Counted from the first letter of the stretch, positions 1 to 9,588 are shown. The stretch: DNA of 50,017 nt from Dechloromonas sp. UBA6271 (GCA_002440665.1 DJUX01000040.1:1-50017); one strand, 5' to 3'. Numbers and translations are program-made. Notes: a model not told the origin generated them from the sequence alone.

Positions 1-994
1 GGTAGAAACAATAGGTCATCGGGGCTGCTGAGCGCACGTAGAACACAGTGTCAATTGGGAAGAACGGCAGGTCTTCCCAATACAGGCTGCCCACAGTTCC
101 TTTTCGACCAACGATTACAGATGGCCCGTTTGTAAGGCTCTCGTTGTGATATCCCGTAATTCCGCCCGAGCCATAAACAGGGACATTGCCCGGTATACGA
201 TCCGTCGACTTGAGTGCTTTGCCATAAGCCAATTCGATAAATGACTCAAGCCGCTGTGGTTGCCACCCCTTCGGCACCAAGCCCAGTTCCGATTCCTCGA
301 AGCTGCCGGGAAAGAGCGCGGCGGTGGCTTCGTCCATGCCTTCCGGGGCACTGCCTTGTTGTTTGGCGTGGACGGGGTCGAAATCGATAAACCACGACTT
401 GAACAGCGCCTGCGCGATGGCTTCGAGCGTGGCATTGGTTTCGCGCAGGAAGGTGATGCGGTCGTCGAGTGCCCCGAGAAAAATAGACAACTCCCGCTGC
501 TCCGAAATACTGGGCAGTATAAGAGGCAAAGCCTTGATAATTCCTGTATTCAGATTGGGCATAACGGCCCCGACCGCGTGGTTTCTGAGCCAATCAAAGG
601 CAAACTCACTCGAAAGATACAGGGCTAGAAAGTGCGGCAGAACTCTCTTGCTATCCGTTCTTAGCAGCAGTGCCCCCGTTCCGCAAATAGCCCCAACGTA
701 TCGCTGGTCGATGATTGCAGACAAACCAGTCGCTTGTGCACCTCTTCGGGCAAATAAAATATCTCCGACTTCTAAGCGATGGCGCTCCAGTTCCTTGGCC
801 TTACTTGGTCCAACCTGAGGAACTTCAATTCCGAGAATTTGCCCCCTCCCGATTGCTTCAGTGGGAATGACCGGGACTCCGCTATCAACATAATCGTGTT
901 TGTGAAGCTGTGAGCCGAAAGGTCCGGTTTGAATTATTGCTTCGCTAGATTTAATCAGATCTCCGATAGTGAGTTGTACCCACTCAGAACTCAT
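1..994 (-). CDS. hsdS: Type I restriction-modification specificity subunit HsdS (3' end outside window)
   Basis: One frame stays open from the ATG at 994 to the window edge, giving about 331 residues without a stop, so the C-terminus is missing. HsdS recognises the target DNA and holds the methylase and nuclease subunits together. Residues 1 to about 180 look like the first target-recognition domain. They are followed by the conserved helical spacer, with DDRITFLRETN and then LFKSWFIDFDPV, and then by the start of a second recognition domain (LGLVPKGW). The ATG overlaps the hsdM stop by 11 bp, the usual translational coupling. Base composition is clearly more AT-rich than hsdM, as is common for exchangeable specificity genes. 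hsdR is not in the window and may lie further left. Confidence 0.9.
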   Translation of the reverse strand, partial: MSSEWVQLTIGDLIKSSEAIIQTGPFGSQLHKHDYVDSGVPVIPTEAIGRGQILGIEVPQVGPSKAKELERHRLEVGDILFARRGAQATGLSAIIDQRYVGAICGTGALLLRTDSKRVLPHFLALYLSSEFAFDWLRNHAVGAVMPNLNTGIIKALPLILPSISEQRELSIFLGALDDRITFLRETNATLEAIAQALFKSWFIDFDPVHAKQQGSAPEGMDEATAALFPGSFEESELGLVPKGWQPQRLESFIELAYGKALKSTDRIPGNVPVYGSGGITGYHNESLTNGPSVIVGRKGTVGSLYWEDLPFFPIDTVFYVRSAAPMTYCFY

Positions 995-2543
995 ACCCCA
1001 GCCCCCCCAGCTTCTGTCGAATCAAGGCATCGAGTTCCGCCCCTTTCGCCATCTGCTCGCCGAGCTTCTCGGTCAGCTTCTGCATCTTGTCGGCAAAAGC
1101 TTCGTCGTCGTCCGCGACTTCTTCGGCCCCCACATAGCGTCCCGGGGTCAGGACATGGCCGTGTTCGGCGATTTCGGCCAGCTTGACGCTGCGGCAGTAG
1201 CCGGGAATGTCGGCGTAGATTTCGCCTACTTTTTCTGGTTGACCGCGCCAGGCGGCCACGGTGCCGGCGATGCGGGCGATGACCTCGTCGGTCAGTTCCG
1301 CCTGAACCCGGCTGATCATGCTGCCCAGCTTCCTCGCGTCGATGAACAGCACTTCGCCCGGGCGGGTCTGCTTGTGCCGGGCGAGGAACCACAGGCAGGC
1401 GGGGATCTGGGTGTTGAAGAAGAGCTGGCCGGGCAGGGCGATCATCACTTCGACGACGTCGGCGTCGACCATGGCGCGGCGGATGTCGCCTTCGCTATTT
1501 TGGCTGGAACTCATCGAGCCGTTGGCCAGCACGATGCCGGCGCGGCCGTTCGGCTTCAAGTGATAGAGCATGTGCTGCAGCCAGGCGTAGTTGGCGTTGC
1601 CGGCCGGCGGCTGGCCATATTCCCAGCGCGGGTCGCCGGTCAGGCTGGCGTGCCACCAGTCGCTGATGTTGAACGGCGGGTTGGCCAGGATGAAGTCGGC
1701 GCGCAGATCCGGGTGCTGGTTGCGGGTGAAGGTGTCGCCGGGTTCGCGGCCGAGGTTGAAGTCGATGCCACGAATGGCCAGGTTCATGGCGGCGAGGCGC
1801 CAGGTGGTCGGGTTGGATTCCTGCCCGTAGATGGAGACATCGCCGATCTTGCCGCCATGCGCTTCGATGAATTTCTCGGACTGCACGAACATGCCGCCGG
1901 AGCCGCAGCAGGGGTCGTAAACCTTGCCGTGGTGCGGGGCGAGGACGGCGACCAGCGTTTTGACGATGCTGGCCGGCGTGTAGAACTGGCCGCCCTTCTT
2001 GCCTTCGGCGCTGGCGAACTGGCCGAGGAAGTATTCATAGACCTGGCCGAGCACGTCGCGCGCCTTGCCGGGGTCATCGCCGAAACCGATGGTCGACACC
2101 AGGTCGACCAGCTCGCCGAGCTTGCCATCGGGCAACTGGGCGCGGGCGTAGCGTTTGTCGAGGATGCCCTTGAGCTTGGGGTTTTCGACTTCGATGATGC
2201 TCAGCGCGTCGTCGATGCGCTTGCCGATGTCGGGCTGCTTGGCGGCGGCGCGGAGGGCTTCCCAACGGGCCGACTCCGGCACCCAGAAGACATTGACCTC
2301 CTTGTAGTAGTCGCGGTCTTCGAGTTCGGCGGCGAGCAGTTCGGCGTCGCAATCGTGCAGAAAATAGTCGTCGGAGGCATCGGCAAAGCGAGCGATCAGT
2401 TCGGCACGGCGAGCGGCGAAGGTGTCGGAAACGTACTTGACGAAGATCAGGCCGAGGACCAGATGCTTGTATTCGGCGGCGTCCATGTTGGCGCGCAGTT
2501 TGTCGGCCGTGGCCCAGAGGGTTTTCTTGATGTCGTCGAGCAT
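984..2543 (-). CDS. hsdM: Type I restriction-modification DNA methyltransferase subunit HsdM
   Basis: 519 residues, a normal HsdM length. It makes N6-methyladenine in the complex with HsdS. The N-terminal helical domain (about 1-150) starts MLDDIKKTLWATADKLR. The methylase fold has the AdoMet motif DPCCGSGG at residues 210-217 and the catalytic NPPF at 288-291, typical of gamma-class N6-adenine methylases. The ATG at 2543 is chosen because the family alignment begins there; the reading frame stays open far upstream only as antisense to purC. It is co-transcribed with hsdS by an 11-bp overlap. All key motifs are intact, so the enzyme should be active. Confidence 0.95.
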   Translation of the reverse strand: MLDDIKKTLWATADKLRANMDAAEYKHLVLGLIFVKYVSDTFAARRAELIARFADASDDYFLHDCDAELLAAELEDRDYYKEVNVFWVPESARWEALRAAAKQPDIGKRIDDALSIIEVENPKLKGILDKRYARAQLPDGKLGELVDLVSTIGFGDDPGKARDVLGQVYEYFLGQFASAEGKKGGQFYTPASIVKTLVAVLAPHHGKVYDPCCGSGGMFVQSEKFIEAHGGKIGDVSIYGQESNPTTWRLAAMNLAIRGIDFNLGREPGDTFTRNQHPDLRADFILANPPFNISDWWHASLTGDPRWEYGQPPAGNANYAWLQHMLYHLKPNGRAGIVLANGSMSSSQNSEGDIRRAMVDADVVEVMIALPGQLFFNTQIPACLWFLARHKQTRPGEVLFIDARKLGSMISRVQAELTDEVIARIAGTVAAWRGQPEKVGEIYADIPGYCRSVKLAEIAEHGHVLTPGRYVGAEEVADDDEAFADKMQKLTEKLGEQMAKGAELDALIRQKLGGLGYEF

Positions 2544-2645
2544 GGCAAACGCCTTGTTATGCAAAGTGAAACGCAGTGCCGGATTATCCACGCCCGGTGC
2601 CGGCCCGCCAAATGGCAGCCTGCTGCCGCGCGCCGATTGCTCATT

Positions 2646-2651
2646 TATAAT
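2646..2651 (+). promoter_or_regulatory. Candidate -10 box for purC
   Basis: TATAAT followed by a GC-rich discriminator (CCGCG), 28 bases before the GTG start of purC. No convincing -35 hexamer lies 16-18 bases upstream. The same -10/GCGC layout occurs before amgK and dusB. Confidence 0.45.
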
Positions 2652-2678
2652 CCGCGTTTTGCTTTCGGGAACATCGCC

Positions 2679-3611
2679 GTGACCGCTCCGCTTTTTGAAT
2701 CCACCATCACCAGCCTGCCCCTGATCAACAAGGGCAAGGTCCGCGACATCTACGCGGTCGACGCCGACAAGTTGCTGATTATCACGACCGACCGCCTGTC
2801 GGCCTTCGACGTCATCCTGCCCGACCCGATCCCGCGCAAGGGCGAGGTGCTGCAGGCCGTCGCCAACTTCTGGTTCGAGAAGCTCGGCCACATCGTCCCG
2901 AATCAGCTGACCGGGATCGATCCGGAATCGGTCGTCGCCGAAAATGAACGCGAGCAGGTGCGCGGCCGCGCCGTCGTCGTCAAGCGCTTGAAGCCGCTGC
3001 CGATCGAGGCCGTCGTTCGTGGCTACGTGATCGGCTCCGGCTGGAAGGACTATCAGGAAACCGGCGCCATCTGCGGCATTCCGCTGCCGGCCGGCCTCAA
3101 GATGGCGGCCAAACTGCCGAGCCCGATTTTCACGCCGGCCACCAAGGCCGAAGTCGGCGACCACGACGAGAACGTTTCCTTCGCGCAAGCCCAGGTCAAC
3201 TGCGACGCGACGCTGGCCGACGCCCTCAAGGGCACCGGCAAGAATGGCGCCGACCTCTGCGCCGAAGCCCGTGACGCGGCCATCCGTCTGTATGAGGAAG
3301 CTGCGGTCTATGCAGCGACGCGCGGCATCATCATCGCCGACACCAAATTCGAGTTCGGCATTGACGCCGCCGGCACGCTGCACCTGATCGACGAGGCGCT
3401 GACCCCGGACTCCTCGCGCTTCTGGCCGGCCGACCAGTACCAGGAAGGCAGCAACCCGCCCTCCTACGACAAGCAGTACGTGCGCGACTACCTGGAAACG
3501 CTGGACTGGGGCAAGAAGGCGCCCGGCCCGACACTGCCGGCCGAGGTCATCGCGCGCACCAGCGCCAAGTACATCGAAGCCTTCGAGCGCCTGACCGGCA
3601 AGACGCTGTAA
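2679..3611 (+). CDS. purC: Phosphoribosylaminoimidazole-succinocarboxamide synthase (SAICAR synthase)
   Basis: 310 residues, the longer form of the family (E. coli PurC is about 237). It joins aspartate to CAIR in purine synthesis using ATP. Recognisable stretches are NKGKVRDIY near the N-terminus, TDRLSAFDVIL, and near the C-terminus SYDKQYVRDYLETL. The start is GTG at 2679: the frame is open far upstream, but that part is antisense to hsdM, and family homology begins at TAPLFES. A weak Shine-Dalgarno (GGGAAC) lies just upstream. purH and purD lie about 20 kb away, so the purine genes are scattered. Confidence 0.95.
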   Translation: MTAPLFESTITSLPLINKGKVRDIYAVDADKLLIITTDRLSAFDVILPDPIPRKGEVLQAVANFWFEKLGHIVPNQLTGIDPESVVAENEREQVRGRAVVVKRLKPLPIEAVVRGYVIGSGWKDYQETGAICGIPLPAGLKMAAKLPSPIFTPATKAEVGDHDENVSFAQAQVNCDATLADALKGTGKNGADLCAEARDAAIRLYEEAAVYAATRGIIIADTKFEFGIDAAGTLHLIDEALTPDSSRFWPADQYQEGSNPPSYDKQYVRDYLETLDWGKKAPGPTLPAEVIARTSAKYIEAFERLTGKTL

Positions 3612-3627
3612 ATATTCCCGATGGAAC

Positions 3628-3644
3628 CCGGCCGCCCCGGCCGG
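3628..3644 (+). other. GC-rich hairpin after purC
   Basis: CCGGCC (3628-3633) pairs with GGCCGG (3639-3644) across a 5-base loop, 17 bases after the purC stop. No T-run follows, so this is at best a weak terminator or RNA-stabilising hairpin. Confidence 0.25.
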
Positions 3645-3683
3645 TGTCCAACGGCAGTCCTGTCGCCTGAGGGGGAGCCTGCC

Positions 3684-4457
3684 ATGACGTCGAATTTCCA
3701 GTTGCACCTGCCGGGCGTGACCTTGCCCACCATCCGGCGCATCTCCTGGCGACAGCCCTTTTCCTGGCTCAGTGCCGGCCTCGACGACGTGAAGGCGAAC
3801 CCCGGCCCTTCCCTCGCCTACGGCCTGCTCTTCGCCATCGGCGGCGACCTGATCATGCTGGCTGCGCTCCGCCATCCCTATTTGCTCACCGTCGCCGTTT
3901 CCGGCTTTTTCCTGGTCGCACCGCTGCTTGCCGCCGGCCTGTACGAATTGAGCCGGCAAACGGGCCGCGGCCGGAAAATCATGTTCATCGACTCGCTCCG
4001 CTGCTACCAGCGCAACGGCCAGTCGCTGGCGCTCTTCGGTCTGGTGATCGGGCTTGCTGCGATTTTCTGGGAGCGCTTCTCGGCGATCGCCTTCGCCCTG
4101 CTCGGCGACTCGTCCGGCGCCGACGCCAGCGTCTTCCTCGGCCGCATCCTGTTGAGCGGCGAGCATGGCACCTTTGTCGTCACCTGGTTTGTCGCCGGCG
4201 GCCTGCTCGCCTTGTTCGTCTTCGCGCTGAGCGTCGTTTCGGTGCCGCTGATGCTCGATCGCGACAGCGACTTCGTGACGGCGATGGCAACCAGCCTGCA
4301 GGCCTTCCTGAACAATGCCGGCCCGCTGCTGCTGTGGGCTGCCCTGATCGTCTTCCTCACCCTGCTCGGTTTCGCGACGCTGCTCTTCGGCCTTGTCGTC
4401 ATCATGCCGATTCTTGGCCATGCCTCGTGGCACGCCTATCGCGAACTAGTAGAATAG
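3684..4457 (+). CDS. DUF2189 family integral membrane protein
   Basis: 257 residues with about six hydrophobic segments spread over the whole length. The first ones are LAYGLLFAIGGDLIMLA and LLTVAVSGFFLVAPLLAAG. The pattern, including an N-terminal amphipathic part with ISWRQPFSWL and GLDDVKANPGPSLAYG, matches the DUF2189 family, whose function is not known. The start at 3684 is set by a strong Shine-Dalgarno (GAGGGGGAG, 3669-3677) six bases upstream; the 21 extra codons open upstream have no such site. A clear terminator follows. It probably resides in the inner membrane. Function cannot be deduced from context: the neighbours are purC and a peptidase. Confidence 0.85.
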   Translation: MTSNFQLHLPGVTLPTIRRISWRQPFSWLSAGLDDVKANPGPSLAYGLLFAIGGDLIMLAALRHPYLLTVAVSGFFLVAPLLAAGLYELSRQTGRGRKIMFIDSLRCYQRNGQSLALFGLVIGLAAIFWERFSAIAFALLGDSSGADASVFLGRILLSGEHGTFVVTWFVAGGLLALFVFALSVVSVPLMLDRDSDFVTAMATSLQAFLNNAGPLLLWAALIVFLTLLGFATLLFGLVVIMPILGHASWHAYRELVE

Positions 4458-4475
4458 CCTCATCAAGCCAACCCG

Positions 4476-4500
4476 ACGGGCGGCGACACCGCCCGTTTTT
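4476..4500 (+). terminator. Rho-independent terminator after the DUF2189 gene
   Basis: ACGGGCGG (4476-4483) pairs perfectly with CCGCCCGT (4489-4496) over a 5-base loop and runs into TTTTT. It ends only 13 bases before the prlC start codon. The terminator after purD has the same 8-bp arms. Confidence 0.8.
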
Positions 4501-4513
4501 CACGTCTGAAAAA

Positions 4514-6568
4514 ATGAACGCCGACAATCCCCTTCTCGATTTTTCCGACCTCCCCCGTTTCGATCTCGTCCAGCCCGAGCACGTAAAACCGGCCATCGAA
4601 TCGCTGTTGACCGCAGGCCGCGGCTTGGTCGCCCGCCTGACCGACGACCAGACGCCTGCCACCTGGCAGGATTTTGCCGGGGCGCTGGCGATCGGCCTCG
4701 AACCTTTCGGCCGCGCCTGGGGCATCGTCGGCCACCTGCATTCGGTCAACGACGTGCCGCCCTGGCGCGAGGCCTACAACGAGATGCTGCCCGAGGTCTC
4801 GCGCTTCTACGCCGAACTCGGCCAGAACCTGAAGTTGTTCGAGAAATACAAGGCGCTGCGCGACAGCGCCGAGTATGCGACGCTTTCGGTCGAGCAAAAG
4901 AAGGTCGTCGATAACGAAGTCCGCGATTTCCGCCTGTCCGGCGCCGAACTGCCGGAAGACCAGAAGCCGCGCTTCCAGGCGATCATGGAAGAACTGTCGC
5001 AGCTTTCCGCCAAGTTCTCGGAAAACCTGCTCGACGCGACCAACGCCTTCGCCGAGATCGTCACCGACGAAGCCTTGCTCGCCGGCCTGCCGGACGATGC
5101 CAAGCAGGCCGCCAAAACCGCTGCCGAAAAGGCCGGCGTCGATGGCTGGAAATTCACGCTACACGCCCCCTCCTACGGCCCGGTGATGCAGTATGCCGAT
5201 AACCGCGAACTGCGCGCCCGCATGTACCGCGCCTACGCCACGCGCGCCGCCGAGTTCAACGACGGTTCGAGCAAGGCGGAATGGGACAACACGCCACTCA
5301 TCAAGCGCATGCTGGAATTGCGCCGGGAAGACGCACAGATGCTCGGCTACGACAATTTCGCCGAGGTTTCGCTGGTGCCCAAGATGGCCGACACGCCGGC
5401 CCAGGTACTGGCTTTCCTGCGCGAACTGGCGGCCAAGGCCAAGCCTTTCGCGGCGAAAGACATGGCCGAACTGCTGACCTTCGCCAACGACGAACTGGGC
5501 ATCACCGACTTCCAGCCGTGGGATGCCGCCTATGTTTCCGAAAAGCTGCTGCAGGCGCGCTACGCTTTCTCTGAACAGGAGGTGAAGCAGTACTTCACCG
5601 AACCCAAGGTGGTCGGCGGCCTGTTCAAGGTCATCGAGAGCCTGTTCAACGTGCGGGTCAAACCGGACACGGCGCCGGTCTGGCACGAGGACGTGCGTTT
5701 CTACCGCATCGAGACGCCGGCCGGCGAACTGGTCGGCCAGTTCTACATGGACCTCTACGCGCGCGAAACCAAACGCGGCGGCGCCTGGATGGATGAAGCC
5801 CGCTCGCGCAAGCGCATGGCCGGCGGCATCCAGAAGCCGATCGCCTACCTGAATTGCAACTTCTCGCGCCCGGTCGGCGACAAACCGGCGACCTTCACGC
5901 ACGACGAAGTGACCACGCTGTTCCACGAAAGCGGCCACGGCCTGCACCACCTGCTGACGCGTGGCGAGGAACTGGGCGTCTCCGGCATCCACGGCGTCGA
6001 GTGGGATGCCGTCGAGCTGCCGTCACAGTTCATGGAAAACTACTGCTGGGAATGGGAGGTGCTGCAGGGCATGACGGCCCACGTCGACACCGGTGCCCCG
6101 TTGCCGCGCGCCCTGTTCGACAAGATGCTGGCGGCGAAGAATTTCCAGAGCGGCATGATGGCGGTGCGCCAGATCGAGTTCTCGCTATTCGACATGCTGC
6201 TGCATTCGGAATTCGACCCTGCCGGGCCGTCGACCGCGATGGACCTGCTCGCCGAGGTCCGCAAGGAAGTCGCCGTGCTGATTCCGCCGGCCTGGCATCG
6301 TTTCCCGAACAGCTTCTCGCACATTTTCGGTGGCGGCTACGCGGCCGGCTATTTCAGCTACAAGTGGGCGGAGGTATTGTCGGCCGACGCCTATGCCGCC
6401 TTCGAGGAAGCCGGCGATCCGTTCGACGCCACGGTCGGCAAGCGCTTCCTCGATGAGATCCTGTCGGTCGGCGGTTCGCGTCCGGCCATCGAGTCATTTA
6501 CCGCCTTCCGTGGCCGCGAACCGAGCGTCGACGCGTTGTTGCGCCACAGCGGTATGATTGCGGCGTAA
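4514..6568 (+). CDS. prlC: Oligopeptidase A (M3 family zinc metallopeptidase)
   Basis: 684 residues, against 680 in E. coli PrlC. This cytoplasmic endopeptidase degrades oligopeptides, including cleaved signal peptides. The zinc motif HESGH is at residues 471-475 (TLFHESGHGLHHLL), the M3 signature, and the third ligand region follows within ELPSQFMENYCWE. Homology starts at MNADNPLLDF, so the ATG at 4514 is used. The leader is short, lacks an obvious Shine-Dalgarno and contains the T-run of the upstream terminator, so the promoter position is unclear. No truncation is seen. Confidence 0.95.
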   Translation: MNADNPLLDFSDLPRFDLVQPEHVKPAIESLLTAGRGLVARLTDDQTPATWQDFAGALAIGLEPFGRAWGIVGHLHSVNDVPPWREAYNEMLPEVSRFYAELGQNLKLFEKYKALRDSAEYATLSVEQKKVVDNEVRDFRLSGAELPEDQKPRFQAIMEELSQLSAKFSENLLDATNAFAEIVTDEALLAGLPDDAKQAAKTAAEKAGVDGWKFTLHAPSYGPVMQYADNRELRARMYRAYATRAAEFNDGSSKAEWDNTPLIKRMLELRREDAQMLGYDNFAEVSLVPKMADTPAQVLAFLRELAAKAKPFAAKDMAELLTFANDELGITDFQPWDAAYVSEKLLQARYAFSEQEVKQYFTEPKVVGGLFKVIESLFNVRVKPDTAPVWHEDVRFYRIETPAGELVGQFYMDLYARETKRGGAWMDEARSRKRMAGGIQKPIAYLNCNFSRPVGDKPATFTHDEVTTLFHESGHGLHHLLTRGEELGVSGIHGVEWDAVELPSQFMENYCWEWEVLQGMTAHVDTGAPLPRALFDKMLAAKNFQSGMMAVRQIEFSLFDMLLHSEFDPAGPSTAMDLLAEVRKEVAVLIPPAWHRFPNSFSHIFGGGYAAGYFSYKWAEVLSADAYAAFEEAGDPFDATVGKRFLDEILSVGGSRPAIESFTAFRGREPSVDALLRHSGMIAA

Positions 6569-6591
6569 CCAGCCGCTCAGGGAGAAAGATC

Positions 6592-7076
6592 ATGCGACAT
6601 CTGCTCGTGTTGTGTCTGGCGCTGACCAGCGCCTGTGCCGTGGCCGAAACCTATCGCTGGGTCGACCCGGCGGGGCGCACCGTCATTTCTGACACACCGC
6701 CGCCGGGCCGGGCGCACAGTGTCGCAAAGGCCGGCGCCAGCAACGGGAACACCGATGGCCTGCCGTTTGCCGTCAAGCAAGCAGTCGAGAGTTTCCCGGT
6801 CACGCTGTACACGTCGGCCGACTGCGTCAACGAATGCAAGCAGGCGCGTGATTTGCTCAATGCCCGGGGAGTTCCCTTCACCGAAAAAATGCTGCAGACG
6901 CCGGAGGATTTCGACGAACTCAAGGCGCTGGTCGGGGATGCCTTCATTCCCTCGCTCAAGGTCGGCAAGCAAAGCTTCCGTGGCTTCGAAAGCGGTGCCT
7001 ACACAAATCTGCTCGACCTCGCCGGCTACCCGAAAACCGCGCCGTACGGCAGCAAACCCGCTGGTGGCCTGAGCAA

Positions 7077-7080
<4 letters not shown>
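6592..7080 (+). CDS. DUF4124 and glutaredoxin-like domain protein, periplasmic
   Basis: 162 residues. A signal peptide (about 1-18, ending AVA) is followed by a DUF4124 segment (TYRWVDPAGRTVISDTPP, about 20-37) and then a glutaredoxin-like fold from about residue 68 (FPVTLYTSADC) to about 150. The place of the redox CxxC motif holds C78-VNE-C82, that is CxxxC. The cis-proline expected in thioredoxin folds is present (AFIPSL, P120). A periplasmic thiol role is inferred. A good Shine-Dalgarno (GGGAGAAAG) precedes the ATG. The stop overlaps the next gene's GTG start by four bases. The altered spacing could abolish classical redox activity or favour metal binding. Confidence 0.85.
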
Positions 7081-7841
<761 letters not shown>

Positions 7842-7842
7842 A

Positions 7843-8514
7843 ATGATGTCTGCTGCGGTCGACCCGCAAAAAGTCCTCGATTTGTACCCGCCGCTGGCCG
7901 GCCTGGCCGCCGAGCGACTGCGCGCGCTGCTGCAGCCGCAGGTTGTCATGCACCTGCCGGCCGGCACCCAGGTTTTCGCGGAACACCAGCCCTGCCAGGG
8001 CTTTCCGTTGCTGCTCGAAGGCAGCATCAAGGTCGTCAAGCTGGCCACCAGCGGGCGCGAACTGATGCTTTACCGCGTCGCCCCCGGCGGCTCTTGCATC
8101 ATCAGTTCCAGCTGCCTGCTCGGGCATACCGACTACAACGCGCGCGGGATCGCCGAAACACCGCTGACGCTGCTCGCCCTGCCGGTCGCCGCCTTCTCGG
8201 CGCTGATGCTCGAACATCCTCCGTTTCGCGATTTCGTCTTTCACCTGTTTGCCGAGCGCATCGGCGAACTGATGCAACTGGTCGAGGAAGTCGCCTTCGC
8301 CCGCCTCGACCAGCGTCTTGCCAAGCTGTTGCTGGCGCGTAACGAAGCCGTGCTCAACGTCACCCACCAGCAACTGGCCGATGAACTGGGCAGCGTACGC
8401 GAAATCGTCAGCCGCCTGCTCAAGGGCTTCGCCGCGCAGGGGCTCGTTGCTCTCGGCCGCGAACAACTGACCGTCAGCGACCGCGCCGGGCTGCAGAAAC
8501 TGGCGGCTGTGTGA
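7843..8514 (+). CDS. Crp/Fnr family transcriptional regulator
   Basis: 223 residues. An N-terminal cyclic-nucleotide-binding-type beta-roll (about 20-140, with FPLLLEGSIKVVKLATSGRE) is followed by a dimer helix and a C-terminal winged helix containing NVTHQQLADELGSVREIVSR, a typical Crp/Fnr recognition-helix region. There is no N-terminal cysteine cluster, so it is not an iron-sulfur Fnr. C89 (GGSCIIS) and C95 (SSCLLG) lie in the sensory domain. It begins just after the xth stop (ATGATG at 7843). The DUF2892 gene that follows is a plausible target, by proximity. The ligand is unknown. Confidence 0.88.
   Translation: MMSAAVDPQKVLDLYPPLAGLAAERLRALLQPQVVMHLPAGTQVFAEHQPCQGFPLLLEGSIKVVKLATSGRELMLYRVAPGGSCIISSSCLLGHTDYNARGIAETPLTLLALPVAAFSALMLEHPPFRDFVFHLFAERIGELMQLVEEVAFARLDQRLAKLLLARNEAVLNVTHQQLADELGSVREIVSRLLKGFAAQGLVALGREQLTVSDRAGLQKLAAV
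7852..7863 (-). repeat. Near-copy of the GTTGCGGTCGAC word
   Basis: GCTGCGGTCGAC, one mismatch to the repeated word, followed by CCGC and AAAAA. It lies at codons 4-7 of the Crp/Fnr gene. Over 19 bases it equals the reverse complement of the intergenic copy at 46620-46631 with its flank. Confidence 0.5.
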
Positions 8515-8587
8515 CCAAGGTTACATACGCCATCATCCGCCGCCATTAAAGTAGGCTCTGTACCTACTACTCAACGGAGAACACACC

Positions 8588-8779
8588 ATGGCTGCAAATG
8601 TTGGCGGTATCGACAAAATCGTACGTATCGTTGCCGGCGCCGGCCTGATCGGCGCCACGGTGGCCGGCATGCTGCCGGTCTGGGGCTATATCGGCATCGT
8701 GCCGCTGGCCACCGGACTATTGAACTGGTGCCCGGCCTACACGCTGTTCGGCATGAATACCTGCGGCACGAAAAAGTAA
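8588..8779 (+). CDS. DUF2892 family small inner-membrane protein
   Basis: 63 residues, two hydrophobic segments (IVRIVAGAGLIGATVAGML and GYIGIVPLATGLLNWCP) and a C-terminus PAYTLFGMNTCGTKK. This is the small YgaP-type membrane domain now grouped in DUF2892, often found alone or fused to rhodanese. Two cysteines (in NWCP and NTCG) are conserved in the family. A good Shine-Dalgarno (ACGGAG) precedes the ATG. It lies 73 bases downstream of the Crp/Fnr regulator, which may control it (inference). A bidirectional terminator follows. Confidence 0.9.
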   Translation: MAANVGGIDKIVRIVAGAGLIGATVAGMLPVWGYIGIVPLATGLLNWCPAYTLFGMNTCGTKK

Positions 8780-8795
8780 TTCGGCGCTGCTGAAC

Positions 8796-8822
8796 AAAAA
8801 ACCCGCCACGGCGGGTTTTTTT
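8796..8822. terminator. Bidirectional terminator between the DUF2892 gene and rsmA
   Basis: AACCCGC pairs with GCGGGTT over a CACG loop, flanked by an A-run on the left and a T-run on the right, so it can end transcription from both sides. The T-run overlaps the rsmA stop codon. Confidence 0.85.
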
Positions 8823-9588
8823 ACGTCAGGTAGTTGGCGATGCGGACGTAGTCCGCGACCGCGATATCTTCCGGGCGCCGCGTCGGATCGATGCCGAGTT
8901 CGGCAAAACCCGCATCGCTCAAGGTACCCTTCAGCGTATTGCGCAGCATCTTGCGGCGTTGCGAGAAGGCGGTCTGAACGACTTGCGACAGCTTTTCCTG
9001 GCTCTTCGCGTTCAGCTCGGAAACATCCTTCGGGATCAGGCGGACCACCGCCGATTGCACCTTGGGGGGCGGATCGAAACTTTCCGGCGGGACGTCGATC
9101 AGCCATTCGAGGTGAAAGCGATATTGCAGCATGACCGAGATGCGGCTGAAGTCGCTCTCACCGGGCACGGCGACCATGCGCTCGACAACTTCCTTTTGCA
9201 GCATGAAGTGCATGTCGCGGACGATGCCGACGTATTCGGCGAGATGAAACAGCAGCGGCGTCGAGATGTTGTACGGCAGGTTGCCGACCAGGCGCAGATC
9301 ATTGCCGATGCTGGCGAAATCGAAATCCAGTGCATCGCCTTCGTGAATGGTCATGCGTGCCGGCGGGTGCTGCTTTTTCAAGCGGGCGATCAGGTCGCGG
9401 TCGATCTCGACGACATGCAGATGATCGAGGCGTGCCAGCAGCGGTTCGGTGATCGCCCCCAGGCCGGGACCGATTTCGACGACGGTATCGCCGCGTTGCG
9501 GATCGATGGCCGAAACGATGGCATTGATGATGCCGCGGTCGACCAGAAAATTCTGCCCGAAGCGCTTGCGGGCAACGTGGCCTTTCAT
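8821..9588 (-). CDS. rsmA: 16S rRNA (adenine1518-N6/adenine1519-N6)-dimethyltransferase
   Basis: 255 residues, standard KsgA/RsmA length. It dimethylates two adjacent adenines near the 3' end of 16S rRNA during small-subunit assembly. Motifs: RKRFGQNFLVD at the start, the AdoMet site VVEIGPGLGAIT, and the catalytic NLPYNIS. The C-terminal helical domain has FSQRRKMLRNTLKG. It is the last gene of the lptD-surA-pdxA-rsmA operon and overlaps pdxA by 4 bp. Confidence 0.96.
   Translation of the reverse strand: MKGHVARKRFGQNFLVDRGIINAIVSAIDPQRGDTVVEIGPGLGAITEPLLARLDHLHVVEIDRDLIARLKKQHPPARMTIHEGDALDFDFASIGNDLRLVGNLPYNISTPLLFHLAEYVGIVRDMHFMLQKEVVERMVAVPGESDFSRISVMLQYRFHLEWLIDVPPESFDPPPKVQSAVVRLIPKDVSELNAKSQEKLSQVVQTAFSQRRKMLRNTLKGTLSDAGFAELGIDPTRRPEDIAVADYVRIANYLT

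Noticed and set aside
969..2678. Long open extension of the purC frame
   Set aside because: It is antisense to hsdM with biased composition; PurC homology begins at the GTG at 2679.
984..4433. 1149-codon minus-strand open frame
   Set aside because: Only the part from 2543 down is hsdM; the upstream part is antisense to purC and the DUF2189 gene and is an artefact of high GC.
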